From Pseudomonas izuensis (GTDB lineage: Bacteria; Pseudomonadota; Gammaproteobacteria; Pseudomonadales; Pseudomonadaceae), in contig NZ_WTFT01000020.1 of NCBI RefSeq assembly GCF_009861505.1, positions 1 to 64,000 of the forward strand: DNA of 64,000 nt. The letters are read 5' to 3'. The notes below the pieces were generated by a model. That model did not search any database. It was not told where the DNA came from and was given only the letters and a program-made list of their open reading frames with translations. How positions within the stretch are numbered: the first letter of the stretch is position 1; each line of letters starts with the position of its first letter. Both the position numbers and the translations under genes were made by a program. Below are positions 8,434 through 16,502 of the stretch, piece after piece.

Positions 8434-8931
8434 ATGGACACCATGACCGAGAACGACTATCTGATCGCTTGGGGCCTCTACGCCTTTGCCGCTTTGGGCT
8501 GCCTGTTGGTGTGGATGCGCATCACCCGCTGGATGTGGCGTTGGCTGCGCGAGCCGCTGCGGTTGCTGGTAGCGGTGCTGCTCTTCAGCCCGACCATTAT
8601 TGACCCGGTGAAGGAAAAGGTCGCCCCGGCCATTGCCATTACCGCCCTGGACCTGTTGTTCAAGGTCGGCAACAACGCGTGGCGGGCGATTTCCGACCTC
8701 TTCATGTACGGCATGATCGCTTTCGGCATTTACCTGGTGTTCGTGGTGATCCGCTTCCCGATCGAACGCGCCTCCAGGGCGCGCAAGGAGCAGGCTGCCG
8801 CTGCCAAAGCCGCGGCCCTCGCCGATGAGCCGGAAGAGGTGCATCCGTTCGGGGGGGCAGGGGATGATCGTTATGGTCGTCCACCGGTGCCAAGCAACCC
8901 CCAGCGTATGCGGGTCGAACCGCGTTTGTAA
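8434..8931 (+). CDS. small inner-membrane protein of unknown function
   Basis: This 165-residue protein has three hydrophobic segments: about residues 10-30, 43-75 (broken by a short polar stretch) and 88-110. They are followed by a charged, alanine-rich cytoplasmic tail ending in a Pro/Arg-rich segment. A second possible start is the ATG at 8443. I do not recognise the family. It lies just upstream of, and in the same direction as, the amidotransferase and DUF2937 genes, so the three may be cotranscribed. Confidence 0.7.
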   Translation: MDTMTENDYLIAWGLYAFAALGCLLVWMRITRWMWRWLREPLRLLVAVLLFSPTIIDPVKEKVAPAIAITALDLLFKVGNNAWRAISDLFMYGMIAFGIYLVFVVIRFPIERASRARKEQAAAAKAAALADEPEEVHPFGGAGDDRYGRPPVPSNPQRMRVEPRL

Positions 8932-8964
8932 CTTTTGCCCCTGGCTTGAAGCGAGAGTCCGAGC

Positions 8965-9741
8965 ATGTGTGAGTTATTGGGCATGAGCGCCAATGTCCCA
9001 ACCGATATCGTGTTCAGCTTCACCGGGCTGATGCAGCGCGGCGGGCGCACCGGTCCGCACCGGGATGGTTGGGGCATCGCTTTTTACGAAGGCCGGGGTT
9101 TGCGCTTGTTCCAGGACCCGGCGGCGAGTTGCGAGTCGGAAGTCGCGAACCTGGTGCAGCGCTACCCGATCAAGAGCGAAGTGGTGATCGGGCACATTCG
9201 CCAGGCCAACGTCGGCAAGGTCTGTTTGTCCAACACCCATCCGTTCGTCCGTGAGTTGTGGGGCCGCAACTGGTGTTTTGCCCATAACGGCCAGTTGGCG
9301 GACTTCCAGCCCACTGCCAGCTTCTACCGTCCCGTGGGCGATACCGACAGCGAAGCGGCGTTCTGCGACTTGCTCAATCGCGTACGTGCCGCGTTCCCCG
9401 AGCCGGTCGAGGTCGAAGACCTGTTGCCGGACCTGGTGGCCGCCTGCGCCGAGTACCGCAGCAAAGGCGTGTTCAATTGCCTGCTCAGCGACGGCGACTG
9501 GCTGTTCTGCTATTGCTCGACCAAGCTGGCGCAAATCACCCGTCGCGCACCCTTCGGCCCGGCGCGCTTGAAAGATGTCGATGTGATCGTCGATTTCCAG
9601 GCCGAAACCACGCCCAACGACGTGGTTACGGTCATCGCCACCGAACCCTTGACCGAAAATGAAACCTGGACCCGCTACGAACCGGGCCAATGGAGCCTGT
9701 GGCGACGCGGTGAATGCGTCAGCCAGGGCGTGACCGAATAA
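8965..9741 (+). CDS. class II glutamine amidotransferase (YafJ-like)
   Basis: This 258-residue protein has an Ntn-hydrolase glutaminase domain. Cys2 of MCELLGM becomes the N-terminal nucleophile, and GHIRQAN, NTHPF and FAHNGQL (about residues 94-112) are the glutamine-pocket motifs of class II amidotransferases. No synthetase domain is attached, so the ammonia acceptor is unknown. The length agrees with E. coli YafJ. The DUF2937 gene follows 13 bases downstream. Confidence 0.85.
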   Translation: MCELLGMSANVPTDIVFSFTGLMQRGGRTGPHRDGWGIAFYEGRGLRLFQDPAASCESEVANLVQRYPIKSEVVIGHIRQANVGKVCLSNTHPFVRELWGRNWCFAHNGQLADFQPTASFYRPVGDTDSEAAFCDLLNRVRAAFPEPVEVEDLLPDLVAACAEYRSKGVFNCLLSDGDWLFCYCSTKLAQITRRAPFGPARLKDVDVIVDFQAETTPNDVVTVIATEPLTENETWTRYEPGQWSLWRRGECVSQGVTE

Positions 9742-9754
9742 GGATCTGCTCCCC

Positions 9755-10297
9755 ATGTTGCTCAGTTATCTACGGCTGGTGTTGTTCGCGGCGGGCCTGT
9801 TGATCGGTGTCCAGGTGCCGGGGTTCATCAACGATTACGCGAAGCGGGTCGAAGCGCATCTGATTGAAGCGCAGGCCGGCTTGAGTGGTTTTCAAGGCAC
9901 GGCCAATCAGTTCTTCAAGGGTGATATGCAGGCACTCGTGGCCCATTACCGCGCCAGCGAAGACCCGATCTTTCGCAGTGACGCCGACAGCCTGAGCAAC
10001 CTGCTGACCCGTCAGCTGGCGCTGGACAAGCAGTTCCAGGCGATGCAGGGCCCGTGGTACATCCGTTTCCTGCAAGTGGTGCTGGCGGCCGATCCGGACA
10101 TTCGCCAGGAAACCTGGAATGGCTACAGCTACCAGATCCTGTTGACGCCGCAAGCGATGATCTGGGGCATGAGCGGCGCGTTACTGTTGTCGTTTGGCCT
10201 GGAATGCCTGTTCCGCCTGATCGACTGGGTCGTGCTCGGCGGCAAGCGCCTGCGCCAGAGCCGGCCGATCGAAGAGCGGGATTTGCGCGGGCTGTAA
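9755..10297 (+). CDS. DUF2937 family membrane protein
   Basis: This 180-residue protein has an N-terminal transmembrane helix (about residues 4-25), a central soluble region that is probably periplasmic, and a second transmembrane helix (about 133-155) before a basic tail. This layout and the MLLSYLRLVLF...GVQVPGFINDY start match the DUF2937 family of gammaproteobacteria, whose role is unknown to me. The start is the ATG at 9755 with AAGGA upstream, closely following the amidotransferase. Confidence 0.78.
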   Translation: MLLSYLRLVLFAAGLLIGVQVPGFINDYAKRVEAHLIEAQAGLSGFQGTANQFFKGDMQALVAHYRASEDPIFRSDADSLSNLLTRQLALDKQFQAMQGPWYIRFLQVVLAADPDIRQETWNGYSYQILLTPQAMIWGMSGALLLSFGLECLFRLIDWVVLGGKRLRQSRPIEERDLRGL

Positions 10298-10304
10298 GAA
10301 CACC

Positions 10305-10390
10305 CTTTGTAGGAGCTGGCTTGCCAGCGAAGGCGGTGTGTCAGGCACGCCGCATCGCCTGGTTCGCTGGCAAGCCAGCTCCTACAGGGG
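10305..10390. repeat. REPIN, GCTGGCTTGCCAGC type
   Basis: This is a different REP subfamily from most in the window: the core is GGAGCTGGCTTGCCAGCGAA, in two inverted halves (10305-10333 and 10362-10390). It lies between convergent gene ends. Confidence 0.9.
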
Positions 10391-10392
10391 CG

Positions 10393-11307
10393 TCAACGAT
10401 TCAGTACGATGTAGTTTTCGCCAACTCTGCGCGCATATTCCTCCAGCACCTGCTGGCACAACGCAACAATCTCCTCGACCCACTCCACGCCCACTCGCCA
10501 CGACACCACCACCTGCAAATTCGGCGGACGTTGATCGATGGCCAGCAAGGTCAATTCCCCGCGCGCCAGTTCCTCGGCCACCAGTACCGGTGGCAAGGCG
10601 CCGATGCCGAAACCATCGCGCAACAACCGGGTAATCGCCGACACCGAATTCACGCAGTTCAGCCTTGGCGCCATGACGCCGTTGGCCTGCATCAGGGCAA
10701 GCACTTCCTGATGCGGATGGGAGTTTTTCGAGTAGGTGATGATCCGCTCATTGGCCAGATCGGCGACGCCTGAAAACTCACGGTTGTACAGCGAGTTGCT
10801 GGCGACGATCCAGCCCATGGGATGGCTGGCCAGTTCCAGGCTGCGCACGCTTTCCTGGCGCAACAGATCGGTTTGCAGGATGACGTCGAGAAAGCCCTTT
10901 TGCAGCTGATCGCAGAGATTGAGCGACGTATCGGCCACCAATTCGATTTCCACCAAGGGGTAGTGATCGGTCATCTGCGCCACCAACGGGCTGAGCCAGG
11001 TGTGGATCACCGTGTCCATCACCCCGATGCGCACACGCCCGGCCTTGCTGGAACGGGTTTCGATCGACTGCTTGAGCGCTTGCATGGTGTCCATCATCTG
11101 CTCGGCGTAGTCGAGCACTTTCAGGCCTTCCGGCGTCAGGCTCACCCCCCGCGAATCGCGCAGGAACAGCTTCACGCCGAGCTCGCCTTCGAGCACGGCG
11201 ATGCGGCTGGAAATCGACGCCTGGGTGGTGAAGAGCTTGTCGGCGGTCAGGCGGAAACTCTTGAGCCGGGCGACCCAGACGAAGGTCTCGAGAAACTTCA
11301 GGTTCAT
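10393..11307 (-). CDS. LysR family regulator, divergent from the MFS/pxp genes
   Basis: This 304-residue protein has an N-terminal winged helix-turn-helix (FRLTADKLFTTQASISSRI, about residues 18-36) and a LysR effector-binding domain (about 90-300). It is transcribed away from the MFS transporter and pxpABC, sharing a 146-base region, which is the usual layout for a LysR activator of the adjacent operon. I infer that it responds to 5-oxoproline or a related compound. The ribosome binding site before the ATG at 11307 is weak. Confidence 0.88.
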   Translation of the reverse strand: MNLKFLETFVWVARLKSFRLTADKLFTTQASISSRIAVLEGELGVKLFLRDSRGVSLTPEGLKVLDYAEQMMDTMQALKQSIETRSSKAGRVRIGVMDTVIHTWLSPLVAQMTDHYPLVEIELVADTSLNLCDQLQKGFLDVILQTDLLRQESVRSLELASHPMGWIVASNSLYNREFSGVADLANERIITYSKNSHPHQEVLALMQANGVMAPRLNCVNSVSAITRLLRDGFGIGALPPVLVAEELARGELTLLAIDQRPPNLQVVVSWRVGVEWVEEIVALCQQVLEEYARRVGENYIVLNR

Positions 11308-11453
11308 GGGATAAAGATTTCTTATGTCTAAGGCGGGTTTTTATTAGTTGGACGCGGCAGGTCGGTGCGCCCAAGAATCAGGCCATCCGGTTCCCACGAT
11401 AGGCGTCGTCGGGGCTCAGAACAATACCAATAAAATCAGCGCGGAGATTTGCC
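11308..11453. promoter_or_regulatory. divergent control region between the LysR and MFS genes
   Basis: This 146-base region should hold the promoters of both genes and the LysR site. An imperfect dyad CTTATGTCTAAG near 11319-11330 is a candidate half-site close to the LysR start. A GGAG site precedes the MFS ATG. No convincing -35/-10 pair could be fixed by eye. Confidence 0.4.
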
Positions 11454-12740
11454 ATGAGTGCGCCCGACACCCCCTTGATTGCGAAAGCCACGGCTCGCCC
11501 GGGGCCTTTCGACTGGTATCGCAACATCAATCAGCAGGAACGCCGCACCTTCTGGAGCTGCAAGATCGGCTATGGCCTGGACGGCATGGACACCCAGATG
11601 CTCAGTTTCGTGGTGCCGACCCTGATTGCCATGTGGGGCATCACCACCGGCCAGGCCGGGCTGATTCACACCAGTACGCTGATCGCTTCGGCCATCGGTG
11701 GCTGGGTGGCGGGCATTCTCTCCGATCGCATCGGTCGCGTACGCACCTTGCAGCTGACGGTGCTGTGGTTTGCCTTCTTCACCTTCGTCTGCGGTTTTGC
11801 CCAAAGCTACGAGCAACTGTTGGTGGCGCGCACCCTGATGGGCTTCGGTTTCGGTGGCGAATGGACGGCCGGTGCGGTGCTGATCGGCGAAGTCATTCGC
11901 GCCCAGGACCGCGGCAAGGCTGTGGGCATGGTGCAGTCCGGCTGGGCGTTGGGTTGGGGGCTGACCGCGATTCTGTATGCGCTGCTGTTCTCGGTCCTGC
12001 CACCGGAAGACGCGTGGCGCGCGCTGTTCATTCTCGGCATCGTGCCGGCGATTTTCGTGATTTTTGTTCGCCGCCTGGTAAAAGATCCGGAAATCTATCG
12101 CGAAGCCAAAGCCAAGGAGGCTCCGAGTAACCCCTCGAAGTTCTACGAGATTTTTGCCCCCGGCATGCTGTTCACCACGATTCGCGCTTCGTTGCTGACC
12201 ACCGGTGCGCTGGGCGGCTACTACGCGATCACGTCGTGGTTGCCAACCTTTCTGAAGAACGAGCGCGGTTTGAGCGTACTCAATACTAGCGGTTATCTGG
12301 CGATGGTGATCGTCGGTTCCTACGTCGGTTACGTCATCAGCGCCTACCTGACGGACATTCTCGGCCGGAAAAAGAACTTCATCCTGTTCGCGGTCGGTTC
12401 GTTCACCATTGTCTTGCTGTACACCCAACTGCCGGTCAGCAACGGCGTGATGCTGTGGCTGGGCTTTCCGCTGGGCTTCTTCGCTTCGGGGATTTTCAGC
12501 GGCATGGGCGCGTTCCTGACCGAGTTGTTCCCGACGCGCATTCGCGGTTCCGGTCAGGGTTTTTGCTACAACATCGGCCGGGCGCTGGCGGCGTTGTTTC
12601 CGCTGCTGATCGGCCTGCTCAGCCAGACCGTGCCGCTGAGCGTGGGTATCGGTGCCTTTGCGGCGGTGTCCTACGGCGTGGTAATCCTTGCGGCCCTGAG
12701 CCTGCCGGAAACCCGCGGCAAGCAACTCGACGCGCAGTAA
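11454..12740 (+). CDS. MFS transporter, carboxylate/aromatic acid symporter type
   Basis: This 428-residue protein has twelve predicted transmembrane helices. The loop 2-3 signature is GILSDRIGRVRT (about residues 88-98) and helix 1 holds GYGLDGMDTQM (about 39-49), a motif of the aromatic acid/carboxylate:H+ symporter group. Its location directly before pxpABC and divergent from a LysR gene suggests uptake of 5-oxoproline or a peptide-derived acid; this is inference from context. The start at 11454 follows a GGAG site. Confidence 0.88.
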   Translation: MSAPDTPLIAKATARPGPFDWYRNINQQERRTFWSCKIGYGLDGMDTQMLSFVVPTLIAMWGITTGQAGLIHTSTLIASAIGGWVAGILSDRIGRVRTLQLTVLWFAFFTFVCGFAQSYEQLLVARTLMGFGFGGEWTAGAVLIGEVIRAQDRGKAVGMVQSGWALGWGLTAILYALLFSVLPPEDAWRALFILGIVPAIFVIFVRRLVKDPEIYREAKAKEAPSNPSKFYEIFAPGMLFTTIRASLLTTGALGGYYAITSWLPTFLKNERGLSVLNTSGYLAMVIVGSYVGYVISAYLTDILGRKKNFILFAVGSFTIVLLYTQLPVSNGVMLWLGFPLGFFASGIFSGMGAFLTELFPTRIRGSGQGFCYNIGRALAALFPLLIGLLSQTVPLSVGIGAFAAVSYGVVILAALSLPETRGKQLDAQ

Positions 12741-12748
12741 CTGATAAT

Positions 12749-12780
12749 CTGCGGGCATGTCTTACAGATATGTCCCGCAG
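12749..12780 (+). promoter_or_regulatory. intercistronic hairpin between the MFS gene and pxpA
   Basis: CTGCGGG at 12749-12755 and CCCGCAG at 12774-12780 pair perfectly, with further CAT/ATG pairing inside. No T-tract follows, so it is more likely an RNA processing, stability or attenuation element than a strong terminator. Confidence 0.45.
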
Positions 12781-12813
12781 CTAAAAAGAATAAAACCTAC
12801 AGGAGTGTTCATC

Positions 12814-13566
12814 GTGAGCCGCCTGCTATTGAACTGCGACATCGGCGAGAGTTTCGGTAACTGGACCATGGGTCTGGACGCGGAAGTCATGCCCTTCATT
12901 GATTGCGCCAACATCGCCTGCGGATTCCATGCCGGCGACCCGAGCATCATGCGCAAAACCGTCAGCCTGGCGCTCAGCCACGGCGTGCAGATTGGCGCTC
13001 ATCCGGCCTATCAGGACCTGGTGGGGTTCGGCCGCCGCTCCATGGCCTATGCCACCCAGGAACTCCAGGACATCCTGCATTACCAGATCGGCGCCCTCGA
13101 CGGCATCTGCCGGGCCCAGGGCGGCCGGGTCAGTTACGTCAAGCCCCATGGCGCCATGTACAACGACATGATGGCCAACCCGGCACAGCTGCGTGCGGTG
13201 CTGCAGGCCGTGGCCACTTATGACCGCAGCTTGCCGTTGATGTTGATGGCCACCCGGGACAACGGCGCCGCGCAGCAGATGGGCGATGAGTACGGCGTGA
13301 CCCTGTGGTTCGAAGCCTTCGCCGACCGTGCCTACGACAGCGCCGGCATGTTGGTGTCGCGAAGCTTGCCGGGAGCGGTGCATCACGACCCGGAGAAAAT
13401 CATCGAGCAGGCATTGATTATCGCCCGTGGCGATCCGCTCACCGCCAGCGACGGCAGTGCCTTGCATTTGCAGGCCAACACCCTTTGCGTGCACGGCGAC
13501 AACGCCAGTTCGGTCGCCGCCGTGCAACGCATCCGCCAAGCCTTGAATGAGCAGAGCGTGTCATGA
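12814..13566 (+). CDS. pxpA: 5-oxoprolinase subunit PxpA (LamB/YcsF family)
   Basis: This 250-residue protein is the PxpA component of the ATP-dependent bacterial 5-oxoprolinase, which opens pyroglutamate to glutamate together with PxpB and PxpC. The family motifs are clear: LNCDIGESFG (about residues 6-15), ANIACGFHAGDP (about 32-43), GAHPAYQD (61-68) and VKPHGAMYND. I chose the GTG at 12814 because AGGAG lies eight bases upstream and the protein then begins as in E. coli PxpA; an upstream ATG adds unrelated sequence. The stop overlaps the pxpB start (ATGA). Confidence 0.93.
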   Translation: MSRLLLNCDIGESFGNWTMGLDAEVMPFIDCANIACGFHAGDPSIMRKTVSLALSHGVQIGAHPAYQDLVGFGRRSMAYATQELQDILHYQIGALDGICRAQGGRVSYVKPHGAMYNDMMANPAQLRAVLQAVATYDRSLPLMLMATRDNGAAQQMGDEYGVTLWFEAFADRAYDSAGMLVSRSLPGAVHHDPEKIIEQALIIARGDPLTASDGSALHLQANTLCVHGDNASSVAAVQRIRQALNEQSVS

Positions 13567-14267
13567 AACTGCGGGTGGAAGTGGTTGCGCTCGATTGCCT
13601 GATGGTACGTCTGTTCGATGAAATCGCCGAAGCCAACATGCCCTGGATGCTGGCGGCCAGCGAAAACCTGCGGGCGGCGTTCGGCGGGCACCTGATCGAT
13701 CTGGTGCCGTCCTACACGACGTTAATGGTGCATTACGACCTGACCGCGTTGAGTCCGGCCCAGGCACGGGAATTGATCGCCGAAGCGTTCATCGACCTGT
13801 CGCCCAACGCGCGGACCGGCGCTACCCGTCACGTGCTGCCGGTGTGGTACGACTTGAGCGTCGGCCCGGAGTTGCGTCTGTTGTCGCAGCGCAGCGGACT
13901 GGCGGTGGAGGAGGTGATCCGTCGTCACAGTGAGCGTGAATATCAGGTGTTCGCCCTGGGCTTCGCACCGGGGTTCGCCTTCATGGGGCTGGTGGACGAG
14001 GTGCTTGCCGCGCCGCGTCTGAACACACCCCGCAAGAAAGTCGCCGCCGGCAGTGTCGGCATCGCCGAACGGCAGACGGCAGCCTATCCGGTGGTGTCAC
14101 CGGGCGGCTGGAACCTGATCGGTCGTACGCCAGCCAAATTATTCGACCGCAACCGCGACGGCTACAGCCTGATGCAACCGGGTGACACCGTACGCTTCGA
14201 GGCAGTCGACCATGCCGAATTCATCAACCTGGGCGGTGACGACACGCCACTGGAGGCCCAGGCATGA
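13563..14267 (+). CDS. pxpB: 5-oxoprolinase subunit PxpB (KipI-like)
   Basis: This 234-residue protein matches the KipI/allophanate-hydrolase subunit 1 family: FALGFAPGFAFMG at about residues 129-141 and AYPVVSPGGWNLIGRTP near 177-193 are its conserved blocks. It acts with PxpC as the ATP-dependent activation part of 5-oxoprolinase. It overlaps both neighbours by four bases, so the three subunits are translationally coupled. Confidence 0.93.
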   Translation: MKLRVEVVALDCLMVRLFDEIAEANMPWMLAASENLRAAFGGHLIDLVPSYTTLMVHYDLTALSPAQARELIAEAFIDLSPNARTGATRHVLPVWYDLSVGPELRLLSQRSGLAVEEVIRRHSEREYQVFALGFAPGFAFMGLVDEVLAAPRLNTPRKKVAAGSVGIAERQTAAYPVVSPGGWNLIGRTPAKLFDRNRDGYSLMQPGDTVRFEAVDHAEFINLGGDDTPLEAQA

Positions 14268-15190
14268 GCCGTTTGACGATTGAAGCCAGTACGCCGCTGT
14301 GCCTATTGCAGGACGCCGGGCGTTTCGGCGTGCGACATCTGGGCGTGACCCAGGGTGGAGGGCTGGATTGGCGGTCGATGTCCTGGGCCAACTGGCTGCT
14401 GGATAACCACCTTGATGCGGCGGTGATCGAAATCACCCTCGGCGGGTTTACGGTGGTGGCGCAAGACGATTGCCTGCTGGCGCTGGCCGGAGCGGATCTG
14501 GGGGCGCAGGTGGATGGCGAGCCACTCAAGCCCTGGCGCAGTTTCAGGTTGAATAAAGGTCAGCGGTTGCAATTCACCCAGCCGTTGCTCGGCGCTCGCG
14601 CATATTTGGCTGCGCCGGGTGGCTTCGATGCGCCGAAGGTGTTGGGCAGCCGTGCGACGGTGGTTCGTGAAGAGCTTGGCGGTCTGGATGGAATGGGCCG
14701 TGCGCTGAGCAAAGGCGCGTGCTTGAGCTATTCGGGAAATTCGGTGATGTTGCTGCGCGAATTATCGCCAGAACAGCGACCGGACCTGAGCCTCGATGCA
14801 CCTTTGGACCTGGTGCTCGGTGCACAAATCGGTGAGTTCAGCGGACAGAGCCTGTTCGACGCGTTCAACAGTGTGTGGAGCCTCGACAGCCGGGCTGACC
14901 GGATGGGCATTCGCTTGTTGGGCACGTCGTTGCAGTACCAGGGGAAACCGATGATTTCCGAAGGCATCCCGCTGGGTGCGGTGCAGGTGCCACCGGACGG
15001 ACAGCCGATTGTGTTGCTCAATGATCGGCAGACCATTGGCGGGTATCCTCGGTTGGGGGCGTTGACGCCGTTGGCGCTGGCCAGGCTGGCGCAGTGCCTG
15101 CCGGGGGCGCAGGTGCGGTTGCGGCCGGTGGTGCAGGAGATTGCGCATCGTGAACAGGTCGAGTATTTGCGCCGGTTTTTGAGCCGCTAA
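14264..15190 (+). CDS. pxpC: 5-oxoprolinase subunit PxpC (KipA-like carboxyltransferase family)
   Basis: This 308-residue protein belongs to the biotin-dependent carboxyltransferase (KipA, allophanate hydrolase subunit 2) family. Visible blocks are LQDAGRFGVRHLGVTQGG (about residues 10-27), YLAAPGGFD, and the C-terminal GQPIVLLNDRQTIGGYPR (about 246-263). It completes the PxpABC complex. It is the last gene of the operon and is followed at once by a REPIN. Confidence 0.92.
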   Translation: MSRLTIEASTPLCLLQDAGRFGVRHLGVTQGGGLDWRSMSWANWLLDNHLDAAVIEITLGGFTVVAQDDCLLALAGADLGAQVDGEPLKPWRSFRLNKGQRLQFTQPLLGARAYLAAPGGFDAPKVLGSRATVVREELGGLDGMGRALSKGACLSYSGNSVMLLRELSPEQRPDLSLDAPLDLVLGAQIGEFSGQSLFDAFNSVWSLDSRADRMGIRLLGTSLQYQGKPMISEGIPLGAVQVPPDGQPIVLLNDRQTIGGYPRLGALTPLALARLAQCLPGAQVRLRPVVQEIAHREQVEYLRRFLSR

Positions 15191-15281
15191 AAGCATCGCG
15201 GGCAAGCCTTGCTCCCACAGGTTATGTGTGAAACCTGTGGGAGCAAGCGATGCGGCGTCCCGACTTGCCCGCGATGGCGTC
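15191..15281. repeat. REPIN with an interrupted right half
   Basis: The left half (15191-15221) is compact, with GCGGGCAAGCCTTGCTCCC. The right half (15234-15280) begins CCTGTGGGAGCAAG but about 16 extra bases (CGATGCGGCGTCCCGA) separate it from CTTGCCCGCGATGG. The element is otherwise a standard 3'-end REPIN between converging genes. Confidence 0.8.
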
Positions 15282-15298
15282 AGTCCAGACAATCGAGA

Positions 15299-16477
15299 TT
15301 ATTTGGAAAGAAACCGCATCCCCTCTTCAAGCCCCCGCAACGTCAGCGGATACATCTGGTCCTCGATCAAATCCCGAACAATATTGGTCGACGAGGTGTA
15401 GCCCCAGGTGTCTTTCGGATACGGATTGATCCAGATGAGCTTCTTGTACTTCTCCCTGAAACGCTGCATCCACACGTAACCGGCTTCTTCGTTCCAGTGC
15501 TCGACACTGCCACCGGCCTGGGTGATTTCGTAGGGCGCCATGGCGGCGTCACCGATGAAGATCACTTTATAGTCGGCGCCGTACTTGTGCAGCAGGTCCA
15601 TGGTCGAGGTGCGCTCGGACGTACGGCGCATGTTGTTCTTCCATACCGACTCATAGATGAAGTTGTGGAAGTAGAAGTACTCCAGGTGCTTGAACTCGGT
15701 CTTGCAAGCCGAAAACAGTTCTTCGCAGATCTTCACGTGGGCGTCCATCGAGCCGCCAATGTCGAACAACAGCAACAACTTGACCGTGTTGCGCCGCTCG
15801 GGGCGCATCTGGATGTTCAGCAACCCGGCATCTTTAGCGGTGTGGTCGATGGTGCCATCGATGTCCAGTTCTTCCGCCGCACCCTGGCGGGCGAACTTGC
15901 GCAGGCGGCGCAGGGCGACCTTGATGTTGCGCGTGCCCAGTTCCACAGAGTCATCGAGGTTCTTGTACTCGCGCTGGTCCCAGACTTTGGCGGCCCGGCC
16001 CTGGCGCTTGCCGGCGTCGCCGACCCGGATGCCTTCCGGGTTGAAACCACCGGAACCGAACGGGCTGGTGCCACCGGTGCCGATCCACTTGTTGCCACCG
16101 GCATGGCGTTCCTTCTGTTCTTCCAGGCGTTTCTTGAACTCTTCGATCAGTTTGTCCAGACCACCGAGGGACTGGATAGCGGCCCTTTCTTCGTCGGTCA
16201 GGGAGCGTTCGAACTCCTTGCGCAGCCAATCTTCGGGGATCAGTGCCTGCAAGTGGTCGTCGAGTTTTTCCAGACCGTTGAAGTAGGCACTGAAGGCCCG
16301 GTCGAACTTGTCGAAATGCCGTTCGTCCTTCACCAGGATCGCCCGGGACAAGTAATAGAACTCGTCCATGTCGGCAAAGGTCACGCGCTGTTTCAGCGCG
16401 TTGATCAGGTCCAGCAGCTCGCGCACCGAGACGGGTACCTTGGCGGCGCGCATTTCATTGAACAGATTGAGCAGCAT
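15299..16477 (-). CDS. VWA domain protein (CoxE/YehP-like)
   Basis: This 392-residue protein has a helical N-terminal domain and a C-terminal von Willebrand A domain with a MIDAS metal site, DIGGSMD (D239, S243). A Gly/Ser-rich linker lies near residues 131-160. Paired with the MoxR ATPase 25 bases upstream, it forms the common MoxR-VWA chaperone-like module that remodels or inserts metal into partner proteins. The partner is not apparent in this window. Confidence 0.87.
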   Translation of the reverse strand: MLLNLFNEMRAAKVPVSVRELLDLINALKQRVTFADMDEFYYLSRAILVKDERHFDKFDRAFSAYFNGLEKLDDHLQALIPEDWLRKEFERSLTDEERAAIQSLGGLDKLIEEFKKRLEEQKERHAGGNKWIGTGGTSPFGSGGFNPEGIRVGDAGKRQGRAAKVWDQREYKNLDDSVELGTRNIKVALRRLRKFARQGAAEELDIDGTIDHTAKDAGLLNIQMRPERRNTVKLLLLFDIGGSMDAHVKICEELFSACKTEFKHLEYFYFHNFIYESVWKNNMRRTSERTSTMDLLHKYGADYKVIFIGDAAMAPYEITQAGGSVEHWNEEAGYVWMQRFREKYKKLIWINPYPKDTWGYTSSTNIVRDLIEDQMYPLTLRGLEEGMRFLSK

Positions 16478-16502
16478 GGCGTTGGCCCTTGGTTAGCGGT
16501 GC

